DNA of 64,000 nucleotides. Source: Pseudomonas viridiflava. GTDB lineage: Bacteria > Pseudomonadota > Gammaproteobacteria > Pseudomonadales > Pseudomonadaceae. The position numbers and the translations under genes are program-made. The stretch is taken from assembly GCF_900583165.1 (NCBI RefSeq), contig NZ_UTKY01000076.1, positions 1 through 64,000 on the forward strand, read 5' to 3'. A model generated the notes under the pieces. The model was not told the origin of the DNA. It did not search any database and worked only from the letters and a program-made list of their open reading frames with translations. Shown here one piece after another: positions 35,782-44,063 of the stretch (positions are counted from its first letter, which is position 1; each line of letters starts with the position of its first letter).

Positions 35782-37100
35782 AAAGTCTGCGGCTGCGCCT
35801 TACCTTCAAGTTGGGCGCCGCGTTTGTGTTGATCTGGGCCCTGGCAGCGGCGTGGATGCTCAACGACCTGCGCAACCAGATGATGTTTTCCCTCGACCAA
35901 CGGCTGGTGGCGTCCGCACGCATGGTGGCAGGGCTCACTGAGCAGATGCCGGGCCTGGCCAGTGTCAGCGGCGGCGCGCATTTCAGCGCCGAGCAACTGC
36001 ATGTTCCCGGCGGCATGGCGTGCCAGGTCAGTTCCTTGCGCGGCGAAATTCTCGCCCGTAGCCACACCACCCCCGATGAAGGCCTGGAATCACGCAAGAG
36101 CGGCTTTCGTGACCAGGTCATCGACGGTGTCGGCTGGCGCAGTTTTACCCTGTCCCGTGGCGACTTGCTGATCACCACGGCTGACCGCCAGGTGGAGCGC
36201 GAAGCCTTGAACCTTTCGATCCTGCTCGCCGCCTCGGTGCCGGTCGGCGTGGCGATGCTGGGCTGCCTGTGCCTGCTGTGGCTGGGTATCGGCCAAAGCC
36301 TGCTGCCTCTGAACCGTATGCGCGATGCGCTGATGCGACGCAGTGCCGATTCCCTTGAGCCGTTGCAGATCCAGCCGCTGCCCAGCGAGCTCAAGCCGCT
36401 GCTCGATACCCAGAACCAGCTGCTGCAACGCATCGCCAAGACCATCGAGCGCGAGCGCCGCCTCACCGGTGACGCGGCCCACGAACTGCGCAGCCCGTTG
36501 ACGGCGATCAAGACCCACCTGCAAGTGGCGCGCATGACCGAAGGCGCGGCCCGCGACCAGTCCCTGGCCCATGCCGAAGAAGGCGCCGACCGTCTGCACC
36601 GTACCTTGGAGCAATTGCTGCTGCTGGCGCGGGTGGAAGGTAGCCTGTCGTTCGACGATGGCTTGCAGTGCAGCGCCGAGGATGTTGCACGGCTGGCGAT
36701 CGAAGACGCCAATGCCGGCAACAACCAGCGCATTGACCTGCACCTGCCTGCCAACCTCAGCGACACCCCGGTGGAAATGCCTGTGGGCCTGGCCGTCGCG
36801 GCCCTGCGAAACCTGCTGGACAACGCCCTGCGGCATACGCCTGTGGACACCCGTGTGGAGCTGAGCGTATTCACTGCGGACCACCAAGTGGTGTTCCGCG
36901 TGCGGGACCATGGTGCGCAGATTGCGGCCGAGGATTTGCAATACCTCACCCAACGGTTCTGGCGCAATGGCAGCAGCGAGGGCTGTGGCTTGGGCCTGGC
37001 GATCGTGCAAGCGATTGTGCAGCGCTGTTCTTGTTCATTGACATTCGACAGTCAGGCCGATGGCTTGCGCGTCGATCTGGATATGCCGCTGCGGCGCTGA
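35778..37100 (+). CDS. Sensor histidine kinase (QseC/PmrB-like)
   Basis: This 440-residue kinase has an N-terminal transmembrane helix (residues 12-28), a periplasmic sensing region of about 110 residues, a second transmembrane helix (near LAASVPVGVAMLGCLCLLWLG), a HAMP-like linker, the phospho-acceptor motif GDAAHELRSPL and an ATPase domain (NLLDNALRHTP, GLGLAIVQAI). It begins at a GTG inside the regulator stop codon. The G1 segment reads VRDHGAQI in place of the usual DxGxG; the second G of the motif is replaced, so ATP binding deserves a check. A terminator follows. Confidence 0.92.
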   Translation: MKSLRLRLTFKLGAAFVLIWALAAAWMLNDLRNQMMFSLDQRLVASARMVAGLTEQMPGLASVSGGAHFSAEQLHVPGGMACQVSSLRGEILARSHTTPDEGLESRKSGFRDQVIDGVGWRSFTLSRGDLLITTADRQVEREALNLSILLAASVPVGVAMLGCLCLLWLGIGQSLLPLNRMRDALMRRSADSLEPLQIQPLPSELKPLLDTQNQLLQRIAKTIERERRLTGDAAHELRSPLTAIKTHLQVARMTEGAARDQSLAHAEEGADRLHRTLEQLLLLARVEGSLSFDDGLQCSAEDVARLAIEDANAGNNQRIDLHLPANLSDTPVEMPVGLAVAALRNLLDNALRHTPVDTRVELSVFTADHQVVFRVRDHGAQIAAEDLQYLTQRFWRNGSSEGCGLGLAIVQAIVQRCSCSLTFDSQADGLRVDLDMPLRR

Positions 37101-37124
37101 TTACCTTTCTTTCAAGTGCCAGAT

Positions 37125-37174
37125 AATTACCGCCCTCCTGAGGTTCAAGCCTTCAGGATGGCGGTAATTTTTTT
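37125..37174 (+). terminator. Rho-independent terminator after the sensor kinase
   Basis: AATTACCGCC pairs with GGCGGTAATT and, after one mismatch, TCCTGA with TCAGGA; seven T residues follow. The stem begins 25 bases past the stop of the kinase gene. Confidence 0.9.
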
Positions 37175-37224
37175 GCGCTTGAATGGGCTGAATGACTCGG
37201 CCTGTATTGAAAAGGACGTTTCTC

Positions 37225-37992
37225 ATGTTGGTCATCGATAGCAGTTTCCCTGCTAAAAACTTTAACGAACGCAACGGTGAGCCGGTGCAGCAGGTGATCC
37301 TGCATTACACCGCGGCACCCTTTGCTTCATCCCTGCGCGCCTTGACCCAAAACGAGGTCAGCGCGCACTACCTGTTGCCCGACCCAGATGAGCCGGGCTA
37401 CCGCGCCGCCGGTTATGAAGAGCTGCGGGCTTTTCGCCTGGTCGATGAGGACCAGAGCGCCTGGCATGCCGGTGTCAGCCAGTGGGGCGGTCGCGATGAC
37501 CTCAATAGCCGGGCGATCGGCATTGAGATCGTCAACCTGGCGCGGGACGATGCGGGTGTGTTCACCTTTCCCGCCTACCGCACGGAGCAGGTCGATGTGC
37601 TGATTGCCCTGCTGCGCGACATGCTTGACCGCTACCCGCAGATCGGCCCCACCGACATCCTTGGACACTCGGATGTGGCGTACTGGCGCAAGAGCGACCC
37701 AGGGCCGCGTCTGCCGTGGCGGTGTCTGCACGAAGCCGGCATGGGCGCCTGGTTCGACGAGCCGGCGCGGGCCATGTACCAGCGCAGGTTTTGCGTCGGT
37801 TTACCGCCGGAGGTCGAAGTAGAGCGGGCGTTTCAGCGCTATGGGTACAAGCCTGCGCAGAATCGTCGGGCCTTCGAACTCAGGACCCGGGCGTTTCAGA
37901 TGCACTTTCGGGCCAGAAATTATTGCGGGCTCCTGGATGCAGAGACCTGCGCGATTCTCTACGCCCTGAATGAAAAGTACCGCGGCCTCTAA
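37225..37992 (+). CDS. N-acetylmuramoyl-L-alanine amidase, AmpDh2/AmpDh3-like
   Basis: The 255-residue zinc amidase is of the AmpD/amidase_2 family, cleaving the bond between muramic acid and the stem peptide. Zinc ligands are H27 (VILHYTA), H148 (LGHSD) and D158 (KSDPGP); residues about 190-255 form a peptidoglycan-binding helical domain (RAFQMHFRARNYCG, CAILYALNEKY). It starts at the ATG at 37225 after AAAGGA; the frame upstream is not credible. No signal peptide or lipobox is seen, which agrees more with AmpDh3 than AmpDh2, so how it reaches the wall is an open question. Confidence 0.88.
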   Translation: MLVIDSSFPAKNFNERNGEPVQQVILHYTAAPFASSLRALTQNEVSAHYLLPDPDEPGYRAAGYEELRAFRLVDEDQSAWHAGVSQWGGRDDLNSRAIGIEIVNLARDDAGVFTFPAYRTEQVDVLIALLRDMLDRYPQIGPTDILGHSDVAYWRKSDPGPRLPWRCLHEAGMGAWFDEPARAMYQRRFCVGLPPEVEVERAFQRYGYKPAQNRRAFELRTRAFQMHFRARNYCGLLDAETCAILYALNEKYRGL

Positions 37993-38011
37993 GCACGAAC
38001 AAAAATCCAAA

Positions 38012-38100
38012 TGTGGGAGGGGGCTTGCCCCCGATAGCGGAGTGCCAGCCAATACATCTAGTGCTGACACGCCGCAATCGGGGGCAAGCCCCCTCCCACA
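38012..38100. repeat. REP doublet, family B (REPIN)
   Basis: Inverted family B REPs flank a spacer nearly identical to that of the unit at 42508 (both contain AGCGGAGTG and CATCT near GTGCTGACAC), pointing to a recent duplication. It lies between the amidase gene and the pvdH promoter. Confidence 0.93.
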
Positions 38101-38137
38101 TTTAGATCAGCGTTCGTCAGTAAACGATCGCAGCGCC

Positions 38138-38161
38138 TAAATCCTTTCCTTGCTGGTGCGT
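38138..38161 (+). promoter_or_regulatory. PvdS-type box upstream of pvdH
   Basis: TAAAT and CGT are separated by exactly 16 bases, 34 bases upstream of the pvdH start. Confidence 0.82.
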
Positions 38162-38194
38162 TTCCAGAACAGGAATCAGATGAGGGATCGAGTA

Positions 38195-39589
38195 ATGTCC
38201 GTCGCTATCAGTCATATCGAAGACACGCCGCTTCAAGAAACGCTTTATCAGTTCGACGAAACGCCGCTGCTGGCCCGCCAGCGTCAGCAGGAGTCCAATG
38301 CCCGCAGCTACCCACGGCGCATTCCCCTGGCGCTCAAGCGCGCCAAGGGTATTTACGTTGAGGACGTGGAAGGTCGCAGCTTCATCGACTGCCTCGCCGG
38401 CGCCGGTACCCTGGCGCTGGGGCACAACCACCCGGCGGTGATCGAGGCCATCCAGCAGGTGCTGAGCGACGAACTGCCATTGCATACCTTGGACCTGACG
38501 ACCCCGGTCAAGGATCAGTTCGTGCAAGACCTGTTCGGCCTGTTGCCGGCGCAATTGGCCCAGGAAGCGAAGATTCAGTTCTGCGGCCCCACCGGCACCG
38601 ACGCGGTGGAAGCTGCGCTGAAACTGGTGCGCACTGCCACGGGCCGCAGCACCGTGTTGTCGTTCCAGGGCGGTTACCACGGCATGAGCCAGGGCGCCTT
38701 GAGCCTGATGGGCAGCCTGGGGCCGAAAAAGCCCTTGGGCGCCTTGCTCAGCAGTGGCGTGCAATTTTTGCCATTCCCTTACGACTACCGTTGCCCGTTC
38801 GGCCTGGGCGGCGCAGAAGGGGTGCGGGTCAACCTGCATTACCTGCAAAACCTGCTCAACGACCCGGAAGCCGGCGTCGCGTTGCCAGCGGCAGTGATTG
38901 TCGAAGTGGTACAGGGCGAGGGCGGTGTCATACCGGCCGATCTTGACTGGCTGCGTGGCCTGCGCCGTATCACGGAGCAGGCCGGCGTGGCGTTGATCGT
39001 CGACGAAATCCAGAGCGGTTTTGGCCGTACGGGCAAGATGTTTGCCTTCGAACACGCCGGCATCATCCCGGATGTGGTGGTGATGTCGAAGGCTATCGGC
39101 GGCAGCCTGCCACTGGCGGTGATGGTTTACCGCGACTGGCTCGACACCTGGCTGCCGGGTGCCCATGCCGGCACCTTCCGCGGTAACCAGATGGCGATGG
39201 CGGCGGGCTCGGCGGTGATGCGCTATCTCAAGGAACACGACCTGCCCACTCACGCAGCCGCCATGGGCGAGCGCCTCAGTGAACACCTGCGGATTTTGCA
39301 GCGTGACTTCCCGCAACTAGGGGATATTCGCGGTCGGGGGCTGATGCTCGGCGTTGAATTGGTGGACCCGAACGGCGCGCCAGACATTCAGGGCCACCCG
39401 CCGGTGCATCGCCAATTGGCACCGCTGGTGCAGCGCGAATGCCTCAAGCGTGGGCTGATTCTCGAACTGGGCGGCCGGCATGGCGCCGTGGTGCGCTTCC
39501 TGCCACCGCTGGTGATCACGGGTGCCGAAGTGGACCGTGTGGCCGACATTTTTGGTCGCGCACTCGCGGCTGCGGTCGCCAGCCTCTAA
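38195..39589 (+). CDS. pvdH: Diaminobutyrate-2-oxoglutarate aminotransferase PvdH
   Basis: PvdH makes L-2,4-diaminobutyrate from aspartate semialdehyde and glutamate, the precursor activated by the last PvdL module. The 464-residue class III aminotransferase shows CLAGAGTLALGHNHP, the PLP-contact segment GPTGTDAVEAALKL, VDEIQSGFGRTG and the PLP lysine in VVMSKAIGG. The ATG at 38195 is chosen: it follows GAGGG and the PvdS box lies at the right distance; the earlier in-frame start at 38150 would fall inside that box. Confidence 0.95.
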   Translation: MSVAISHIEDTPLQETLYQFDETPLLARQRQQESNARSYPRRIPLALKRAKGIYVEDVEGRSFIDCLAGAGTLALGHNHPAVIEAIQQVLSDELPLHTLDLTTPVKDQFVQDLFGLLPAQLAQEAKIQFCGPTGTDAVEAALKLVRTATGRSTVLSFQGGYHGMSQGALSLMGSLGPKKPLGALLSSGVQFLPFPYDYRCPFGLGGAEGVRVNLHYLQNLLNDPEAGVALPAAVIVEVVQGEGGVIPADLDWLRGLRRITEQAGVALIVDEIQSGFGRTGKMFAFEHAGIIPDVVVMSKAIGGSLPLAVMVYRDWLDTWLPGAHAGTFRGNQMAMAAGSAVMRYLKEHDLPTHAAAMGERLSEHLRILQRDFPQLGDIRGRGLMLGVELVDPNGAPDIQGHPPVHRQLAPLVQRECLKRGLILELGGRHGAVVRFLPPLVITGAEVDRVADIFGRALAAAVASL

Positions 39590-39626
39590 TTTTTCGACAC
39601 GTTGGTACGTTTCTACAGATATCAGT

Positions 39627-39654
39627 GCTGCGCGTGGTGCGCAGCCGGCTTTTT
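39627..39654 (+). terminator. Hairpin between pvdH and mbtH (possible partial terminator)
   Basis: GCTGCGC pairs with GCGCAGC around a 5-base loop, followed by CGGCTTTTTA. It resembles a weak terminator placed 17 bases before the mbtH start and could set the ratio of the two products. Confidence 0.55.
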
Positions 39655-39671
39655 AGCGAAGGAGAACAGCA

Positions 39672-39893
39672 ATGACCTCAGTATTCGACCGCGACGACAT
39701 CCCGTTTCAGGTAGTGGTCAACCATGAAGAGCAATACTCCATCTGGCCCGACTACAAGGCCATTCCGGAAGGCTGGCGCACCGTGGGCAAAAGCGGCCTG
39801 AAGAAGGAATGCCTGGCGTACATCGAGGAGGTGTGGACCGATATGCGCCCCCTGAGCCTGCGCCAGAAAATGGACAGCGCCGCGATCGCATAA
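39672..39893 (+). CDS. MbtH-like protein
   Basis: The 73-residue protein has the MbtH signature (NHEEQYSIWPDYKAIPEGW and the conserved ECLAYIEEVWTDMRP end). MbtH-like proteins bind adenylation domains of peptide synthetases and are often required for their folding and activity; here the partner is probably PvdL and the other pyoverdine synthetases. GGAGA lies 8 bases before the ATG. It follows pvdH by 82 bases with a hairpin between them and no separate PvdS box, so it is likely read from the pvdH promoter. Confidence 0.95.
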   Translation: MTSVFDRDDIPFQVVVNHEEQYSIWPDYKAIPEGWRTVGKSGLKKECLAYIEEVWTDMRPLSLRQKMDSAAIA

Positions 39894-39909
39894 ACACCAC
39901 AGATTAAAA

Positions 39910-39998
39910 TGTGGGAGGGGGCTTGCCCCCGATGAGAGAGTGTCAGTTGACTAACGAGTGACTGATACACCGCCATCGGGGGCAAGCCCCCTCCCACA
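39910..39998. repeat. REP doublet, family B (REPIN)
   Basis: Inverted family B REPs around a 41-base spacer (GAGAGAGTGTCAG ... GATACACCGCC), between the convergent mbtH and mscS-like genes. Confidence 0.93.
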
Positions 39999-40015
39999 TT
40001 TGATCCGTTTTGCTT

Positions 40016-42184
40016 TTAAGTATTCTTCTCTTTCTCCAGCCCGCCTGAAGCGCCCGTCACCACCTGCACACTCAAACGTGGTGTCGCCAAATCCAACCCC
40101 GCCTCATCCAGATGTCGCTTCAGCGACAAGTTAAACGCCCGCGACACCTCCCACTGCTTGATCGGAGCCGTCTTGAAACGCGCCCGCAGAATCGCGCTGC
40201 CAGACTCGAAACTTTCTACCCCCTGAATCTCCAACGGCGACCAAATATTGCGGCGTTGCAGCGGGTCGTTGCGCATCTTCTGCCCTACATCACGCATCAG
40301 CTTGATGGCGTCGTCGATCTCCATGTTGTAAGGGATGGCCACTCGGAAGATCGCGTAGCCGAACTCACGGGAGTAGTTCTTGATGCTCTTGATCTCGCTG
40401 AACGGGATGGTATGCACGATGCCGTCGATGTCTCGCAGGCGGACCGTGCGGATGGTCAGGCCTTCGACCGTACCCAGGTGGCCGCCGACATCCACGTAGT
40501 CATCGATGGCCAGGGAGTCTTCGATAATGATGAACAGGCCGGTGATCAAATCCGCCACCAGGGACTGCGCACCAAAACCGATGGCCAGGCCGATCACACC
40601 GGCACCGGCCAGCAGTGGCGTGACGTTCATGCCCATGTTCGCCAGGGCCACAATGGCCGCGATGATGAAAATGGTCACGAACAACACGTTGCGGATCAGC
40701 GGCATCATGGTCTGCGCACGGGCATTGGCCAGGCCTTTGCGCGAGCGGGTCAGGGCGTGATGAATAGCGGTGTCGCTGAGAATCCAGATCAGCCAGGCGA
40801 ACAGCAGCGTCCCGGCCAGGCCAAACAGCTTGACGCTGACTTCATGGCCGTCGCCTTCGGTAAAGCGAATCAGCGACAGGCCCCAGACCCGCAGGCCGAG
40901 TTCGATAAACACCAGCCACACCATCAGGTGCGCGAGGGTGTAGACGAAGCTCTTGAGCCGTTCGGAGTACAACGCGTGGCGCTTGTGCCCGCGCTGCGGC
41001 TTGAGGGCATGGCGGCGTACAAGGCCGTTGATGACCATGCACAACACCAGCAATACCGTGCACAGCAGTGACTGACGCAACGCCGTGCTGGTGTCGCCGG
41101 CAGAGACGAAGGTGGCAAACAGCGAAATGCCCACCAGCAACAAGGCCGGGATGTACCAGAACGATCCGACGATCTCGATGGTGTCGCTCAGGGCACGGCG
41201 CGTTAGACGACGCGACAGCGGCTGGTTGCGAATCAAATGCGCAATTGGCCGGCGGAACCGCAGGATAAATACGCCGGTGGACAGGGCAGCCATCACATTG
41301 GCGACGGTCGCGGCGGTGTGGGACAAATGTTGGCCCAGGGCTTGGACCAGCCGTGGGTCACTCAAGGCTTCGCCAAAAGCGGCAAAGCTGCCGATCCACC
41401 ACAGCGGGCGGAAGGCCTGATGACGCAGGATATATAGCGCCCGGTGACGGTGAGGCCCATCGAGCAGGGAAAAGGCAATCACGCAAATCGCTGAAAAACA
41501 GGTGCCCACCACCAACGCGTAGGCCAGCACCATCGCCAGGGATTTGCCCAGGGAAGAGGGCAGCGCGTAGCTCAGGTACACCGTGATCACCAGGGCAATC
41601 AACCATGGGCCCAGTTTGCGCAGGGCGAACCGCACCATGTCCCAGGTTCGGGGGTGTTGCGGCAACTCTTCGGGCAGGCCGAAACGTTCGCGTACACGGT
41701 GGCTCAGCCAGATCAGCGAGTAGGCCAGCAGGCTCCACACGGCGAGGATCAAGCCAAAACCGAAAATGATCGGCAACCATTCGTTGGCCGGCAACATCAA
41801 GGCGTTGAATTCATCCTTGGCTAGATCAAACTCACTGGACCAGCGCCCCAGCGGGCTGTCGTCGCCAGTGAATTGCGCTTCGAGGCTGGCCAGGGTGCCA
41901 CCGATCAAACCGAGCACGCCTTCTTCAGCGGCCGGTTGGGCTTTTTGCGTGGCTTCCCGCAGCTTTTTCAGGTCGCGGAGCAACTGGGTACGTTGCTGGT
42001 CGTTTTCCAGGGTCTTGATCACTTCGTCCAACGACTGCCCCAGCGGTACATCGGCCTGGGGCTGGGTCTTGTTGGTGCTGCCCAAAATACCGGGCAGGCC
42101 TACCGCATGCGCAGGCGCGATTGGCAGCAAGGTAAGCAGGGCGATCAGCAGGTAGCAGGGCAGGGCAAACAGGCGGGAAAGCAC
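40016..42184 (-). CDS. Large MscS-family mechanosensitive channel (YbiO-like)
   Basis: This 722-residue inner-membrane protein has a signal peptide (cleavage near APAHA), a periplasmic helical region (about 30-130), numerous transmembrane helices, and a C-terminal MscS core: the pore-lining helix (NMGMNVTPLLAGAGVIGLAIGF, then GAQSLVADLITGLFII) and the beta/vestibule domain (GHLGTVEGLTIRTVRLRD). Such channels open under membrane tension to release solutes in osmotic downshock. It starts at a GTG (42184) with a weak ribosome-binding site. E. coli YbiO has the same layout. Confidence 0.9.
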   Translation of the reverse strand: MLSRLFALPCYLLIALLTLLPIAPAHAVGLPGILGSTNKTQPQADVPLGQSLDEVIKTLENDQQRTQLLRDLKKLREATQKAQPAAEEGVLGLIGGTLASLEAQFTGDDSPLGRWSSEFDLAKDEFNALMLPANEWLPIIFGFGLILAVWSLLAYSLIWLSHRVRERFGLPEELPQHPRTWDMVRFALRKLGPWLIALVITVYLSYALPSSLGKSLAMVLAYALVVGTCFSAICVIAFSLLDGPHRHRALYILRHQAFRPLWWIGSFAAFGEALSDPRLVQALGQHLSHTAATVANVMAALSTGVFILRFRRPIAHLIRNQPLSRRLTRRALSDTIEIVGSFWYIPALLLVGISLFATFVSAGDTSTALRQSLLCTVLLVLCMVINGLVRRHALKPQRGHKRHALYSERLKSFVYTLAHLMVWLVFIELGLRVWGLSLIRFTEGDGHEVSVKLFGLAGTLLFAWLIWILSDTAIHHALTRSRKGLANARAQTMMPLIRNVLFVTIFIIAAIVALANMGMNVTPLLAGAGVIGLAIGFGAQSLVADLITGLFIIIEDSLAIDDYVDVGGHLGTVEGLTIRTVRLRDIDGIVHTIPFSEIKSIKNYSREFGYAIFRVAIPYNMEIDDAIKLMRDVGQKMRNDPLQRRNIWSPLEIQGVESFESGSAILRARFKTAPIKQWEVSRAFNLSLKRHLDEAGLDLATPRLSVQVVTGASGGLEKEKNT

Positions 42185-42236
42185 GAGGCGGTCAACCTTG
42201 AAAACGACGGGTTTACCGAGTGTACGAGGGCAGGGG

Positions 42237-42404
42237 TCATTCGGCCAGTTTGGCGAGGATTTTGTAAACCACAGTGCCCAGGATCAGCAGCATGCCGACC
42301 CACATGCCAAACACGCCGACGGGTTTGTCACGAAAGTTGAAGCCCACCGCCAGCAGGATCATTCCGATCAGAATAGGGATAAGCATGGCGTGGAAGGAAG
42401 ACAT
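42237..42404 (-). CDS. Small two-helix membrane protein
   Basis: The 55-residue protein is almost wholly two hydrophobic helices (MLIPILIGMILLAVGFNF and GVFGMWVGMLLILGTVVYKIL) joined by a charged turn (RDKPV). The start is uncertain: ATG codons at 42413, 42404 and 42386 are in frame and none has a clear ribosome-binding site. It lies just upstream of the mscS-like gene on the same strand (gap about 50 bases). I do not recognise a function. Confidence 0.6.
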   Translation of the reverse strand: MSSFHAMLIPILIGMILLAVGFNFRDKPVGVFGMWVGMLLILGTVVYKILAKLAE

Positions 42405-42507
42405 GGAGATCATGGGACGACGGCCTTGTCGGAGTGGGAATACTGACAAGTCTAGGCCGGATTCATGGAAGTGGGAGTGATATGGGTCAGGTTAATGCAG
42501 ACCCCAA

Positions 42508-42596
42508 TGTGGGAGGGGGCTTGCCCCCGATAGCGGAGTGTCAGCCAATGCATCTGGTGCTGACACACTGCAATCTGGGGCAAGCCCCCTCCCACA
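42508..42596. repeat. REP doublet, family B (REPIN)
   Basis: Family B doublet with a spacer nearly identical to that at 38012; the right-hand REP has a changed core (CTGGGGCAAGCCCC). Confidence 0.9.
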
Positions 42597-42621
42597 TTTG
42601 GTTTTGCATCGGGCCTTGAGA

Positions 42622-43911
42622 TCAGGGCAGGTCACGACTCGCGTAAAACGCTCCCAACACCTTCACCAAATGCGCCAGGTCATGGCTACCGCACAGCTCA
42701 CGAATGGAATGCATGGCAAACGTCGGCAAACCGATGTCCACCGTTCGCACGCCCAAATGGCTGGCGGTGATTGGGCCGATCGTGGAGCCGCAGCCCATGT
42801 CGCTGCGTACCACAAAACTCTGCACCGGTACTTCCTCGGCCATGCACAGGTGGCGGAAGAACCCGGCCGTCTCGCTGTTGGTGGCGTAGCGCTGGTTGCT
42901 GTTGACCTTGATCACCGGGCCCGCGTTGAGCTTGGGGCCGTGGTTGGCGTCGTGCTTGTCGGCGTAGTTGGGGTGAATGCCGTGGGCATTGTCGGCCGAC
43001 ACCAACAGTGATTTCTGAATGGTGCGTACGAACTCATCACCCTCTGGCAAAAGGCGGCGCAGGGTCTGTTCCAGCATCGGGCCATCGGCGCCGCACGCGG
43101 AGCACGAGCCGACTTCTTCATGGTCGGTGCACACCAGCACGCAGGTTTCATCGGTGTCGCTGGTGAGCAAGGCTTGCAGGCCGGCGTAGCACGACAGCAG
43201 GTTGTCCAGGCGTGCGCCAGCAATGAAGTCGCCATTGAGGCCGATCACCGCAGCGCCTTGGGTGTCGTAGAAGCTCAGCTCGTAGTCGAGCACCACATCG
43301 GCGTTCAGCCCATGTTCACGGGCCAGTTGTTCGGTGAGCACCGCGCGGAAATCCACACGCTCGTCCCCGGCAAATTGCGCCAGGATCGGCGGCAGTTCGG
43401 TCTGGGCATTGATCGGCCAGCCCTGGTTGGCTTCACGGTTCAGGTGAATGGCCAGGTTGGGGATGATGGCAATCGGCAGTTTGAAGTCGATCAATTGGCT
43501 CTCGACCTTGCCGTCACGGCGAAAGGTCACGCGGCCGGCGAGGGAGAGGTCGCGGTCGAACCACGGCGCCAGCAGTGCGCCGCCGTAGACCTCGACGCCC
43601 AATTGCCAGAAGCCCTGGCGTTGCAGTTCAGGCTGGGGCTTGACTCGCAGGCACGGGCTGTCGGTATGAGCGCCAACCAGGCGAATACCGCCTTGCAGCG
43701 GCGAGTGACGGCCAACCTTGAAGGCAATGATCGAGGAATCGTTGCGGGTGACGTAATAGCGACCGTTAAGCTCGGTAGCCCAGGTTTCGCGCTCGTCGAG
43801 ACGCTGGTAACCGGCTGCTTCGAGGCGCTGGGCCAGGGCAGCAGTGGCATGAAAAGGAGTAGGGGAGGCCTTGAGGAAGTCGATCAGGCCTTGATTCAAC
43901 GCTTCGCGCAT
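42622..43911 (-). CDS. apeB: M18 family aspartyl aminopeptidase
   Basis: The 429-residue metallopeptidase shows the M18 metal-binding signatures: LVGAHTDSPCLRVKP, VCTDHEEVGS and the late MGCGSTIGPI ... HSIRELCGSHD. It removes N-terminal acidic or other residues from peptides in the cytosol. The neighbours rluA and minCDE are the same as around P. aeruginosa apeB (PA3247) as I recall it, which supports the symbol. Confidence 0.93.
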   Translation of the reverse strand: MREALNQGLIDFLKASPTPFHATAALAQRLEAAGYQRLDERETWATELNGRYYVTRNDSSIIAFKVGRHSPLQGGIRLVGAHTDSPCLRVKPQPELQRQGFWQLGVEVYGGALLAPWFDRDLSLAGRVTFRRDGKVESQLIDFKLPIAIIPNLAIHLNREANQGWPINAQTELPPILAQFAGDERVDFRAVLTEQLAREHGLNADVVLDYELSFYDTQGAAVIGLNGDFIAGARLDNLLSCYAGLQALLTSDTDETCVLVCTDHEEVGSCSACGADGPMLEQTLRRLLPEGDEFVRTIQKSLLVSADNAHGIHPNYADKHDANHGPKLNAGPVIKVNSNQRYATNSETAGFFRHLCMAEEVPVQSFVVRSDMGCGSTIGPITASHLGVRTVDIGLPTFAMHSIRELCGSHDLAHLVKVLGAFYASRDLP

Positions 43912-43955
43912 AAATAGCTCCAGACAGCAATGCGCGGAGTTTACCGTATTCTAAA

Positions 43956-44044
43956 TGTGGGAGGGGGCTTGCTCCCGATTGCGGTATGTCGGTGCCAGAT
44001 ATATTGGCTGACACTCTGCTATCGGGAGCAAGCCCCCTCCCACA
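43956..44044. repeat. REP doublet, family B variant (REPIN)
   Basis: Both REP copies carry the same change in the core (CTTGCTCCC on the left, GGGAGCAAG on the right), so the unit remains symmetrical while differing from the family consensus. Confidence 0.9.
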
Positions 44045-44063
44045 TTTGACTGCGTTCACAGCT

